Assembly: GCA_036346405.1 (NCBI GenBank)
Contig: CM070561.1
Coordinates: forward strand, 31,156,215 to 31,220,214
Origin: Phyllostachys edulis
Lineage: Eukaryota > Streptophyta > Magnoliopsida > Poales > Poaceae
DNA: 64,000 nt
Direction: 5' to 3'
How positions within the stretch are numbered: position 1 is the first letter of the stretch; each line of letters starts with the position of its first letter. The notes under the pieces were generated by a model that saw nothing but the letters and a program-made list of their open reading frames with translations, made no database searches and had not been told where the DNA came from. Shown here piece after piece: positions 22,200 to 33,339 of this stretch. The position numbers were made by a program, and so were the translations under genes.

Positions 22200-23310
22200 C
22201 GTGATTCCGCCAACACACCGCTGCCTTATGGCCCTCTAGACCACAATGGCAGCATTAACCAGACCAGGAACACTATACAGCACGATGCCCATTGCCACAT
22301 TTAAAACATATCATGCCCTACCCTTGAACAGGATGAAGCATTGGTGCACCTGCAGAAGGTCGAGATATGACTGAAGACGGTGGCTTCGAGATCTTGGGCT
22401 TGAATGAAGCTTGAGGGCCTTTGAATTTCTTGAAAGCGGGCTGCCGAAAAGACCCACCTCTCCCACCAAAACTCCTCTTTTGGCTGCTACCAGAACCACC
22501 AAGAACCACAGTATCTCTAGAACCTTGCAACTCCTCACTAAGTTGCACCTCTATCTCCATGCCCCTGGCCTGCTTTATCAGGGAGCTAAAATCACACAAC
22601 TCCATAGCTCCTAGCACATGATAGTACTCGGGTTAAAGCCCCCTACAAAACCTCTTAGCTTTATCCACTTCATTTGTGGCCACGGCTGGAACGAAGCGAA
22701 TTAGGTTATTAAAACCCGCTTCATATTTTGACATTGACATCTTACCCTGCTTATAATTGTTCAAAGAAACCTTCATCCTCTCCACAAAATAATCCGGATA
22801 AAACTTCCTCCTGAATTGCTCAACAAACAACTCCCAAGTGACAGGCCCCTAGGTGGCGGTCCTAGCTGATAGGACCCCTTCCCACCAGATATCCATCTGC
22901 CCTTCAGTTGGAAGGCCACAAACTGAGCCCCCATCTCTGAAGTCATCCCCAAAGCTCCGAAGTGCCTCTCTATATGACGCAACCAGTTTGCAGCATCAAC
23001 TGGTGTGCCCATCCCATCAAAATTATCCAACCTCAGAGCATTCGATTGATGAAGGCCCATAGTGACAACGGCAGGAACCACGGTAGGAGCAGCCACAGGA
23101 GCAGTAGTGGGAACAGCCATAGGAAAATGCTGGGGTTGAGCATGTCTCCCCTGAACTTCCCCATGCTAAACTGTTGAAGCAACTTCCTCCTCTGACCCTG
23201 CATGACTGCCTTCCCCAGCTACATATTTCTGAACCTCGAACGGAGGCACCACTTGGCCCCGTCCGGCACCCTATCGACCACGGCCACGGCCTCAACCCCT
23301 CGGCATAGCT
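22200..23310 (-). pseudogene. Gypsy gag with zinc knuckles, frameshifted
   Basis: Begins just inside the primer-binding site. NALRLDNFDG and ANWLRHIERHFGALG at about 22773-23120 and EQFRRKFYPDYFVERM with KYEAGFNNL at 22633-22830 are classic gag motifs, in different frames. Near 22200-22320 two CCHC-like knuckles (CFKCGNGHRAV, then CCHCGLEGHKAAVC) are split by stops. Confidence 0.85.
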
Positions 23311-23435
23311 AAACACCACAAACAAGAACAACTATTAAATTCAACGAAAACGATATGCAATGATATAACCCAAATCGCACCTATTGTGCATAGTGTGTCA
23401 AAATTAATAATTTAAGTATCACAGATCTAATGCCC

Positions 23436-23447
23436 GCTCTGATACCA
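23436..23447 (-). promoter_or_regulatory. tRNA primer-binding site of the minus-strand chromovirus
   Basis: The minus strand reads TGGTATCAGAGC two bases inside the LTR end. This is the standard initiator Met-tRNA binding site of plant gypsy elements. Confidence 0.85.
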
Positions 23448-23449
23448 AC

Positions 23450-23759
23450 TGTAACACCCTAGCTCAACATGAGTCTGGAATGCTACTAAACTAAGAGTTT
23501 TCTCCTAAATCCGGCATAGTCTCCTTTGTAATTTTGGCTATTAAAGAGATCAACAAGCATATAACAGATATTCAAGTAAGATAACGCGATAACAATTTAA
23601 AACATAAACAAGAAAGATACTATGGGGTCACCATCCGACTCTTATTACAATAAAACAAAAACACCTCGAAGGGTGAACATGGTCTTACTAAGTAAATTAT
23701 GTTCTCTAGTAGGACCCTCCAATTAACTTTAAGCATCGATTTATTAAGCATAACAATTT
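23450..23759 (-). repeat. Truncated 5' LTR of the minus-strand chromovirus (310 bp left of ~2.1 kb)
   Basis: Matches 16328-16640 closely, then stops abruptly after 'cataacaattta'. The next bases (cattaatactag) belong to other sequence that leads into CTC1 exon 1. About 1.8 kb of this LTR is therefore missing, consistent with a deletion whose right edge is at 23759/23760. Confidence 0.85.
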
Positions 23760-23954
23760 ACATTAATACTAGTTTTACCGCATGTTCCAATCAGAATAAT
23801 CCTCGTCCAAGCAAAATTTAGACGAATCGCTCGGAAGTTCTTCACAGAAATCTACAAAAAAGCAAAATAACTAGAAAAATTATACTGACGTCTAATATTA
23901 TTCAAGCAAAAAGAAGAACAATTTGGAACTCAAGGTACAAATTAGATAACATAC
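23760..23954 (-). other. Start of CTC1 intron 1, truncated
   Basis: Begins with the gtatgt donor at 23954 on the minus strand and runs 195 bp to the broken LTR. The original acceptor and downstream exons are absent. Confidence 0.6.
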
Positions 23955-24468
23955 AACAGCACCAACTCGAAGAGAATGCGACGGTGCAAGCTGCTGATCA
24001 TCAATCAGCAGACACACCGTCTCATCCAGCTCAACCACCATGCCCTGCATGTAAATTCCTGTGACGACCCCACTGTACAGTCCGCCGCACTTCCCTGGCA
24101 AGTAACTCATCCAATGGCATGACTCCCGTATAGGATGGACACCATGCCAACATTGTTTCTGTAGATGCTACCAACATGGTGTACGAACGGACGAACCCTT
24201 CTCCCCAATAGAAACCATCTTTTTCTTCAACCCCGAGACGGACACCAGCCTTCTAACCAGCCGCGCCAGCACCGGCCGAATCCACAAAGTAAACAAATTT
24301 CTCCACCTCAAACTTGTGATCCCGCTCATCTTCCGGCGGTGATCTCCTGCACTGGTGGCACCCGCAGCACATCATCTCCACTATAAACCCGACCGAATTG
24401 CCGTTTTCATCCGGCTTACTTTTCTGTGCAGCATGCGGCACATAGAACACCACGCTCACTGACCTCAC
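23955..24468 (-). pseudogene. CTC1: CTC1 exon 1, third piece (OB-fold region), with stop and frameshift
   Basis: Minus strand, directly after the copia insertion. It reads VSVVFYVPHA, then FIVEMMCCGCHQCR and DHKFEVEKFVYFVD. An in-frame TAG follows at about 24253-24255, then KAGVRLGVEEKDGFYWGEGF and WCPSYTGVMPLDELL. Near 24100 an extra G in a GGG run shifts the frame, after which it continues YSGVVTGIYMQGMVVELDE and LAPSHSLRVGAV. TGxYMQGMxVELD and LAPxHSxRxGA are OB-fold signatures of plant CTC1. The exon ends in phase 0 at 23955 with donor gtatgt. This gene protects chromosome ends in the nucleus; this copy cannot encode it. Confidence 0.85.
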
Positions 24469-24576
24469 TGTTAGGAATAGCAATTTGTATTTTTAGAGAG
24501 CTAAAAGGTCAGTATATATACACAAAGTATAGGTGGTGAATATGCAAATAACCCCTCATAACAATAGGGAATAACA

Positions 24577-24582
<6 letters not shown>

Positions 24583-24611
<29 letters not shown>
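24583..24611. repeat. (AT)n microsatellite in the copia 3' LTR
   Basis: About 14 AT repeats. The partner LTR has only a short 'atacatatat' here, so the run expanded after insertion. Confidence 0.95.
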
Positions 24612-24614
<3 letters not shown>

Positions 24615-24630
24615 AACACCCCCTTCAAAC

Positions 24631-26112
24631 TTATGGTGGATCAACAACACTGAGTTTGAAGAGGTAGAAGCCATACTGTGCTCGAGTCTGGGCCTTCGTG
24701 AAGAAATCCGCTATCTGAAGCTCGGAAGACACATACTGAAAAGCAATCACCTGATCAGGCACACAAGACCTCATGAAGGAAGCATCAACACCAATATGCT
24801 TGGTGAGCTCATGCTTCACAGGATAACGGGCAATACTGATAGCACATGTGCTGTCTGACAAGAGAGGAGTCGGTGTAGTGACAGAAACACCAAAATCCTC
24901 AAGTAACTACCGTAGCCAAGTGATCTCTGCTGTCAAGAGAGCCATAGCTCACAACTCAGCCTCTGCACTCGAACGGGACACTGCAGTCTGAAAAACACAG
25001 TAAGTAGAGATAGACCGGCGATCAGAGGGATCGCTGGCCCAAGTAGCATCCGAATAAGCTCAAGTCAGAACGAGCCGAGCGTGGAAAGAAGAGACGGCGA
25101 GAGATAGTCCTACGAAGGTATCGCAGAACTTGAAGAAGGTGGTTGTAATGGACCTGAGTGGGAGCAGAAACGAACTGACTCAGAATGTGAACTGGATAAG
25201 TGATATCCGGATGAGTAACAGTAAGGTAGACAAGACTCCCAACAAGATGACGACAGTAAGTCGGATCAGAAAGAGGCTCGCCATCAGAGGGTTGGAGGTG
25301 AACATTAAGCTCCATGGGAGTCTCAACAGTACGCTGATCAGTGAGAGAGGCGCGATCAAGAAGATCCTGAATATATTTCTCTTGGGACATAAAGAAACCA
25401 TCTGGAGTGGAAGTAACCTCAATCCTAAGGAAATAACGAAGAGGACCAAGTTCTGACATAAGGAACTGCTCACTAAGACGAGCCTTGACAAAGACAATGT
25501 ACTCAGAATCATCTCCGGTAATGATCATATCATCAACATACAGAAGAAGAAAAGTCCGACCACGAGACGAAGTGTGGACAAAGAGCGCAGGATCATGATC
25601 ACTTTCAAAAGCCAAAGCAGAAGATGACCACAGAGGAGAAACGCCAAACCAAGCACGAGGACTTGCTTAAAGCCATAGAGAGAGCGACGAAGGCGACAGA
25701 CCATGCCCTCAGGAACAGAATACCCAGGTGGCGGATGCATGTAGACCTCCTCACGCAACTCGCCATTAAGAAAGGCATTCTTGACATCAAGCTGAGAAAC
25801 AGACTAGTGGCGAACAAACGCCACCGAAAGAAGAGTGTGGACAGTGGTCATGTGGGCCACAGGAGCAAAAGTCTCGTCGTACTCACGACCATGCTCCTGC
25901 TGAAAACCACGAGCAATAAGACGCGCCTTATAGCGCTCAAGAGAGCCATCAGAGTGAGTCTTAATCTTATAAACCCACTTACACGTGATAGGACGAAAGT
26001 GAGATAGAAAAGGAACAAGATCCCAAGTACCAGTACGCTCGAGGGCAGCAATCTCCTCGGCCATGGCATGCTGCCACTCAGGATGAGTAACAAAGATCCC
26101 AGTGGGAGACAA
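24631..26112 (-). pseudogene. Copia reverse transcriptase and RNase H, frameshifted
   Basis: RT starts at 26112 with HPEWQHAMAEEIAALE, then CKWVYKIKTHSDGS and YKARLIARGFQQEHG. It shifts frame to PPGYSVPEGMVCRL (25758), and again to LLLYVDDMIITGDD (about 25540), the intact YVDD catalytic motif. RNase H traces reach 24631 with KHIGVDASFMRSCV and QIADFFTKA, the usual copia C-terminus. At least three frame changes are present. Confidence 0.9.
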
Positions 26113-26474
26113 AGCTCACGAGTAGGCTGCGCCAAAGAAAGGCAAAAGCGGACAAGGGGCGAATCGATCGGGCGATCGCGGAGAGCGTAGCGAGGAGAAG
26201 ATGACCCATCAGGGGAAGATGGAGCATCAGGAGAAGATGGAACATCAGGAGAAGATGGCACTGTAGGGGGGAGCCGCAGGAGCCGCAGGAGACGAAGCAG
26301 GTGGCGACAACGGCGGAAAGGCCACAGGAGGAATATGTGGAGACTCAGTGGGACGGGTGGACGAGGGCAAGACAGATATAGGTGTATCTGGAAAGGTCAA
26401 AAAAGACAGAGACTCCACAGAGGAAGCCAAAGGAGAGACAAGACGTGGGTAGAAGAGACGAGACTCGTCGAAAG

Positions 26475-27228
26475 TCACATCCCGAGAAATCCGCATCCGT
26501 CAACTAACATGATCCCAGCACCGATAGCCCTTGTGCTCGCATCAGATCCCGAAAGACACTCAACAGATCGAAGCGGTTTAGTGCGTTCTCGAGGGCAAGG
26601 AGAACGAGCAAACGCAGCCAAACAGAAGGGCGAGTAGTCAGGAAGAAGACTACAGAGACGCTCAACAGGGATCGCACCCTGAACAGCAGAAGAGGGCTGG
26701 ATGTTGACGAGGTAGGTGGTAGTGGAAACAGCCTCGACCCAAAAGTGAGGTGGAATAGAGGCAGCAATCATCAGTGCACAAGCCGACTCAAGGAGGTGAC
26801 GATGCTTGCGCTCAGCGACACCATTCTGAGCATGTGCACCAGGACAAGAGAATCGAAGCGAGATTGCCTCGCTTTCGGCAAGGAAGCCGCAGTAACGAGA
26901 GAGGTACTCACCAGCAGAGTCAGCACGAAAGACACGAATAGGAGTGGAGAACGTAAAGCGAACCATAGTGGCAAACTGTTTATAGATAGACAAGGCCTCA
27001 CTATGAGAAGATATGAAATATATCCAAGTGTGCGCGAGAGAAATCATCTATAAATATGATATAATATCGATGACCCCCTTTCGAAACGAAGGGAGCCGGA
27101 CCCCAAATATTTGAATGAACAAGATCAAAAGGACGCTGAGACACTGACTCACTATGAGGATAAGGAAGCTGAATCTGTTTGCCTAACTTACAGCCCTGAC
27201 AATCTAAAGACATGTCTCTGAGATGCAC
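26475..27228 (-). pseudogene. Copia integrase, frameshifted, first catalytic Asp lost
   Basis: The first part (27001-27228) reads CQGCKLGKQIQLPYP, then FDLVHSNIWGPAPF, with Asn where the family has the first catalytic Asp (HSD). After a frame change the second part reads VFRADSAGEYLS (Asp present) and NGVAERKHRHLLE (Glu present). One of the three DDE residues is therefore replaced, besides the frameshift. Confidence 0.85.
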
Positions 27229-27791
27229 TTTAAGGCCACGATTTAACTAAAGATGACAGACGAGATCCACACAGATGGCCAAGACGGTGATGCCACTGCT
27301 GGAAAGAGCCGGTAGATGATGTGGCAGAAGCGGAGAGACTGGCAGTGGCGGTGGCAACAGAAGGAAGGTGAAGCCAGTCAAGCTCCCAGAGATGCTGTGA
27401 GTCAAGGCGCCGAAGGCCAGAACCAACCAGAGCTCCCGTGTGGCGGTCCTGAACACAACAAGAGTCAGAGTCGAGAATGACTCGACAACCAAGATCAATA
27501 ATCTACCCAAAGAGAAGAAGTCAGCATGGTAAGGCGAGGAACATGAGCAACAGAGGAACATGAAAAGATGAGTTGCTAAGAGGTCCTCGACTGAGACAAA
27601 AGAGAGGTACCATCGCAGAAGAACACCGACAGAGAATCAAGAGGTGTAATGAAGGACGGTGTGGAAGAATCAGAGTCATATGAAAAGATGCTCCGTAATC
27701 AAGAATCCACGGGAGGTGCTGATGTGGAGGTGGTGGTTTCGCAGCGCCCAAAGAGTCGATGAGTAGAACCGCAGAACTCGCCGAGGAGAAC

Positions 27792-28749
27792 TCAAGCGCA
27801 GCAAGCGTCAAGTCTGGCTATCTCTCGCCGATGAGAGAAAGTGTTGAAGGAGTCGATGCAGACGTCGATGTAGAAACCGCAGAACATGCCGAGGGAGAAC
27901 CCGGCAAAGAAGCAAGCGTCGAAGTCGGCTATCTCTCGCCAGAGAGAAACTGCCAAGGAGTCGGCGTAGACGTCGATGTAGAAGCACCGATCGGCCGTGC
28001 TAATAGAAGAACGGCGTGAAAGATGCCGCTGCTTCTTATAGCAATGGGACTCAATGTGGCCGACCTTGTCGTAGTAGGAGCAGTGAAGACATCCACCGCC
28101 AGATGGAGGGCAGCCACCACCACCGTGGCACCTTTGGAGGAGGCGATGTCTTTGGCGTGGAGCGATCGGTGTAGCAGTGGACGAGCGGCGAGCACAGAGG
28201 GGAGTGGCATCGCACAAAGCACCACTCAGTGAACGGAAGCCATCGAGAGGCGGCGCTAGACGGCGCGCGACAAAAGGCAACGGTCTAACAAAGCGCCGAC
28301 GGCGCGACAGTTAGATCGATTTTTTTGCTTCTTTTTGCTTTTCCTTTTCTTTTTATCGGCCGCCCGCCGAATAAAAGCATTCGCCAAGAGGGCGAATCAA
28401 CCCGTGAAACCATAGTTCCCCTTTGTGGTGGCGGTGGCGGGTGACTCGGCGGCCGGCGATGGCGGCGGCAAGTGGTGGGCGGCTCGGCGACGTCGCAGCG
28501 ACCTCGCACAAGCGGATGGTGATGCTGAGGTTGCTGCCGGCGGAGGAAGATTCGAGCCGAGAGGCGCGGACGGCTTGGTTTGGGCACAAAACGCATGACG
28601 GTGGCGAACGGCGACGCGTCGGCGGCGCCCCGCGGCGGCTGAAGCGGCGGCAAGCAGCTCTCGTGGCGTACCACGAAGTTGCTCTGGCGAAAAGCGGAGG
28701 CGGAGGCTCGCCTTGCGCGAAGCGGCGGAGGCGGCCATGCGCGGCTCAT
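27792..28749 (-). pseudogene. Copia gag with CCHC knuckle and internal duplication
   Basis: GC-rich gag region. A knuckle-like CLHCSYYDKVGHIESHCYK lies near 28100. Just downstream a segment of about 115 bp is duplicated in tandem (about 27805-27920 and 27920-28010, 'ggctatctctcgcc...gacgtcgatgtagaa'), which produces repeated DVYxDS/DVCxDS peptides. Stops separate it from integrase. The gag N-terminus is not clear. Confidence 0.7.
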
Positions 28750-29198
28750 CGGCGAGTAGAGGCGACGATAAACGAATCGACGCGGTGCGTCACGGAGGAC
28801 CCATGCGGCGCTGGGCGTCCTTAGCGGTGACCCGAAGGGCGGGCGTCCCGAGAGGACGGGAGCGGCGACGGTGGGATCCGACGAAGGACATGGCCGGCGA
28901 TGGCGTGCGGAGGACGAGGCCGGCAGCGAAGGACACGGCCGGCGGTGGAAGGTGAGGTCCTCCAGCAGCTGGGGCAGGACGAGGGGGGAGGGAAGCCGGC
29001 GACGGCGGCTAGGGCAGGGAGGACGAGTTGCGCGTCCAGGAGAGAAAACCTAATTGGCTCTGATACCATGTTAGGAATAGCAACTTGTATTTCTAGAGGG
29101 CCAAAGGGCCAGTTTATATACACAAAGTACAGGTGATGAATATGCAAATAACCCCTCATAACAATGGGGAATAACACACTATACATATATCTCTAACA

Positions 29199-29645
29199 CT
29201 TACCACCCCGAACACATGGCCGCGGGTGGCCAAATCAGGCTCCGCGTCAGCGCAGTTGAGCGGAACCGTCGTCAGGAAGCTAGGGCTGGGGGCTGGCCCG
29301 GGCTCGAGCACCTCCGCGAGGCACCAGCGGACCACCTCGAGCACGCCGGCGCCGTGGTTGTGGGCGGAGGGGAGGTAGTTCCAAGCGAGGACGTGGATCT
29401 CGTGTCCGAGGGCCGCGGGGTCGAAGTCGAGGAGGTGGCAGCAGATGGAGACGTCGACGGCGGAGGAGGGGTCAGAGAGGGACTGGCGGCGGGGGCAACG
29501 GGGGCGGGGATGGAAAGCGTGCCGGCGAGGAAGACGGGGTGGGAGATCGGTGTGAAGGGGACCGTGCTGGGTGCCTGGGGCTCGGGGAAGGGCTTGGGAT
29601 CGGGAGCTTAGGCTTTTTGCGGGGTGGGACGTGGAGGTGGAGGCG
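29199..29645 (-). pseudogene. CTC1: CTC1 exon 1, second piece
   Basis: Lies between the two retrotransposons on the minus strand. One frame gives HPVFLAGTLSIPAP. After a shift another gives VSICCHLLDFDPAALGHEI, then VLAWNYLPS and GVLEVVRWCLAE. The CDILDFD...VLAWN...LEVVRW pattern is the N-terminal region of plant CTC1. The change of frame near 29472-29485 and a TAA near 29608 show it is broken independently of the insertions. The first five bases downstream of the copia (29199-29203) are its target duplication. Confidence 0.85.
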
Positions 29646-30209
29646 TGTCACAACCCCATGCTCCATGGTGCTGGACACAAAAGGCTTGGCTACTACGCAG
29701 AGAAAGACGAAGCTGAAGATCCAAATGACTCAGAAAAAAGACCCTAACAGTGGGATAGCAAGGAAGATGTCTCTACGAGTAATGCGTAGGTGTGTGTGGG
29801 AATGGGTGTGGTGCCGAAGGGCCACATGGCAGTGTAACTTATGATGGTGCCGAAGGACTTATGATGGTGCCGAAGGGCCACATGGTAGTGTAACTTATGA
29901 TGGTATAAACTATGTACTAGGTGGAACACTTTTGGTTTTATGGAAGAAAAGAGATAGCAACTTGCCCCACCTTCTGTCTATTTTCCTCTCATCCCTGTTC
30001 CTCATCTTTTGCTGTATTTCTGACCACTGTAATGCTTCCGATCCTCAGCGAAACTTCTTAGCTATGATCGATTCGTTACAATCTGGTATCAGAGCCACTG
30101 ATTCTACCCCGGTTTCGGTTGATTGATCTGTAAAATCCCTGGCGTCGGTTGGTAACCAAATCGGTTCCATAATCCCTATCATCAGGTTGGCTCAACCCAG
30201 ATCGTCATC

Positions 30210-31055
30210 ATGGCACCGAAGAATCCCTCATTGCAAGTTCATCAAGAAATCGAGGCGATGCAGGAGAACACCGGCCAGATTCAGACGACATTGAGCGAGA
30301 TCCTTGCGCGTTTTGATGGACAAGCCGAGAAACTTGATCGGTTGTCAGTGAAAGTGAAGAATTTGGGACAACAAGTGGGAACCCAACAAGACAGTTTGGA
30401 TGAGGTAAAGCGATCGCAGGCAGAATTCTTACGCTAGTAAGCTTCTCCACCGCTGCCGCAACCGCCACTACCACCCCGACCACCTCCCCCACCGGCCTTG
30501 AGGTTACCCACTGAAACAGGCCAGGTAAATACCTTGGTTCCTCCAAGCATGCTCACGAATCACGTGCCTCCTTTGCTGCCGCCACTGCACGGTGCATCTT
30601 CTTCGTATGGGGTGGTTACCACACCAACATCACCCACTGAGCCCAGGGGATTCATCAAGCCACCGAAGTTGGAGTTTCCCAAGTTCTTCAGTGACAATCC
30701 TCGTCTGCGGTTGGACTGGTGCCGCACTTACTTCGAGATGTACCAGGTCCCCGTGCCACAATGCCTGCAGACCGCAACATTGTATCTCGAGGGACACGCA
30801 GCGCTCTGGCTGCAGGCGTACAAGCGGCACCATGTGCCTCTCAGATGGGATGCGTTTAGTCAAGCGGTGGAAGAAGAATTTGGTGCCGACGAGTATGATA
30901 CACAAATGACCAAGCTCCTGCAACTCAAACAAACTCATACCGTAGTAGAGTATCGCACAGCATTTGAAGCTAGTATGTATCATTTGTTGTCATTGGATGC
31001 CACTCTAAACAAACAAGTTCTTTGTCACACAATTTCTGCTCGCCCTGAAGGATGA
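30210..31055 (+). pseudogene. Gypsy gag of the Reina-like element
   Basis: Opens MAPKNPSLQVHQEIEAMQEN with a coiled-coil-like N-terminus. It stops at TAG 30435-30437, then continues in another frame with the gag core: PKLEFPKFFSDNPRLRLDWC, then LYLEGHAALWLQAYKR and FGADEYDTQMTKLL. It is intact except for one stop and one frame change before protease. Confidence 0.85.
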
Positions 31056-31358
31056 GATTCGAGGCGCAGTACGGTTACAAGCACCTGCGAGCATCACTAG
31101 GGCGATAGTGTTATCTAGATTCTAGGAGGGGGAATGGGAGGTCAGTCGCCCACGACACCGAATCACTTCGATGCCAAAAATGACAATGCCTGTCTCTGCT
31201 ACAGTACCTAGTCCGACAACAACACCAGCTCGTGCAGAGAACAAAAAAAAGGAGAGGAGTACTAGCGCGAACGTCAATTACGTGATTTTCGGCGAGCCAA
31301 TGGCCTGTGCTTCAAATATAGGGATAAATACAACAAGGAGCATGTTTACAAGAAATCA

Positions 31359-31985
31359 ATGCAACTGTTGACGATTGAGGTGCGAGATTTTGGCGGAGTC
31401 TTAACTAAAGACACCCTGCGGGCACTCGACTTGACAGAAACGCCATCAGGGGAGAAATGTTTCAAACTCTCCATACATGCAGTGGCCGGGACGGAAGAAG
31501 TCAAGACTGTTCGTCTACGTGCATTGGTCGGTAACCAAGTCATGCTTATACTGGTGGATTCCGGCAACACGCATAGTTTTGTCGATCGGAAATTTCTTCA
31601 TCGTACAGACCTCCAACCACAAGCAATACCACCGGTTACAGTCAGGGTGGCAAATGGAGATCAACTATAGTGTGACAGCATGGCTCCATGTCTGAACTGG
31701 TGGATTTAGGGAATTACTTTTCGCACCGACATGAGGGTATTAGATTTGGGAGCTTATGATGCGGTCTTAGGAATGGATTGGTTGGAATCTCATAGTCCCA
31801 TGAATTGCCAATGGAGTAAGAAGACATTGTCATTTCTGTATGAAGGGAAGACTATTGGTATTCAGGGTGTTCAGACAAGAAGACAGGCATCGCTCACTGA
31901 ATTATCTTTTGAACAATTGCAAAAGTGGTGTGTTGGCAACGAAATCTGGTCAGTCACAGTCTTAGAGCAACAATCAACATCGTAG
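31359..31985 (+). pseudogene. Gypsy protease region of the Reina-like element
   Basis: Contains LILVDSGNTHSFVDRKF with the catalytic Asp in VDSG preserved. After a frame change near 31670 it continues with VLDLGAYDAVLGMDWL, the conserved block after the protease. Confidence 0.85.
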
Positions 31986-32189
31986 TATCAACAGTCTTCA
32001 TCCATACCAAGCGCGGTGCAGTCATTGCTACAACAGTACAATGACATTTTTCTGGAACCACAGAGTCTTCCACCACACCGACAATATGACCATGCCATCA
32101 CATTAGAACCGGGTGCACCACCCGTGAATTCTCGACCATACCGCTAATCACCTCTTCAGAAAGATGAAATTGAACGACAAGTAACAACC

Positions 32190-33315
32190 ATGTTGCATAC
32201 GGGAGTAATTACACCAAGCATGAGTCCCTATGCCTCTCCCGTGCTGCTCGTCCAGAAGAAGGATGCCAGTTGGCGCTTCTGCGTAGATTATCGACGCCTT
32301 AATAAATATACTGTCAAGAACAAGTTTCCTCTGCCAATAGTCGATGAGCTTCTCGATGAGTTAGCAGGCACTAAGTTCTTCTCTAAATTGGACCTCTGGT
32401 CAGGTTATCATCAAATCCGCATGAGGGAAGTCGATGAAGACAAGACAACGTTTAAAACACATCATGGGCATTTCCAATTCCGGGTCATGCCATTCGGTTT
32501 AACCAATGCCCCCGCTACGTTTCAATGTCTCATAAACACCATTTTTGCTCCTTATGTTTGCAAATTTGTGATTGTGTTCTTGGATGACATTTTAGTCTAC
32601 AGTCATACGTTGTTGGATCACATTGATCACTTGACAACGGTACTAGAGGTCCTACGTACCAATCAATTGTTTGCCAAGATGTCCAAGTGCTCGTTTGCTA
32701 GGGATCGTATGGAATATCTGGGGCATGTGATTTCTCATGAAGGGGCATGTGATTTCTCATGAAGGGGTGTCCACCGACCCGGAAAAGATGTGTTCAATGG
32801 ACAACTGGCCACAACCAACCACTATTACAGAGTTGCGGGGATTTTTGGGACTCACTGGTTACTACCGCAAATTTATCAAGCATTATGGTCCCATTGCCAA
32901 ACCATTAATGAATCTTTTGAAGAAGAAAAGTTTTGTTTGGGATGAGCAAGCTCACACAGCCTTTCTGAATTTGAAGCAAGCTATGGTGAGTACTCCGGTC
33001 CTCGCTCTTCCAGATTTTCAATTGCCGCTTTTGGTGGAGACAGATGCTTGTGCCATGGGTATTGGCGTTGTGTTAATGCAACAAGGCCATCCGATTGCTT
33101 ATCTCAGTAAAGCTTTAGGTCCTCAAAATCAGCGATTGTCCATTTATGAAAAGGAATTCTTGGCTGTGATTCTGGTAGTGGATAAGTGGCATTCCTATTT
33201 ACAGCGCGGTCCATTCTTGATCCTCACTAACCACAAGAGCTTATGTACTCTGGAAGAACAACCATTGGGCACGGAACTACAGCAGAAAGCCATCGCAAAG
33301 TTGGTCGGTTTGTAG
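32190..33315 (+). pseudogene. Gypsy reverse transcriptase and RNase H, split by a 22-bp duplication
   Basis: RT is intact from SMSPYASPVLLVQKKD through FVIVFLDDILVYSH, with the catalytic DD present. At 32720-32765 a 22-bp word ('ggggcatgtgatttctcatgaa') is directly duplicated and throws the frame. RNase H then continues in the second frame (32737-33315): ETDACAMGIGVVLMQQGHPI, then SIYEKEFLAVI and LTNHKSL, again with Asn at the last Asp position. Without the duplication the two frames would be continuous. Confidence 0.9.
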
Positions 33316-33339
33316 TTTCAATTCCAGTAAAAGCGACGA

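Larger units (their letters stand above)
24469..29198 (-). mobile_element. Ty1/copia retrotransposon inserted in CTC1 exon 1 (4730 bp)
   Basis: Short LTRs at 24469-24618 (150 bp) and 29069-29198 (130 bp), both TGTTAGG...TAACA on the plus strand. The length difference is mainly an expanded (AT)n run in the left copy. The primer-binding site (minus TGGTATCAGAGCC, 29056-29068) and a polypurine tract (minus GAAGGGGG at 24619) fix minus orientation. The target duplication is ctcac (24464-24468) and cttac (29199-29203), one mismatch. Removing the element rejoins the CTC1 reading frame as GVVRSVSV. Coding order on the minus strand is gag, integrase, RT, RNase H, which is copia order. Confidence 0.92.

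Noticed and set aside
25130..25456. Plus-strand frames through the copia element (also 25624-26007, 26745-27053)
   Set aside because: Antisense shadows of the minus-strand copia polyprotein.
28285..28960. GC-rich multi-frame ORFs on both strands near the copia 5' end
   Set aside because: Region of high GC with five overlapping open frames. Only the part near the zinc knuckle has gag-like sequence.
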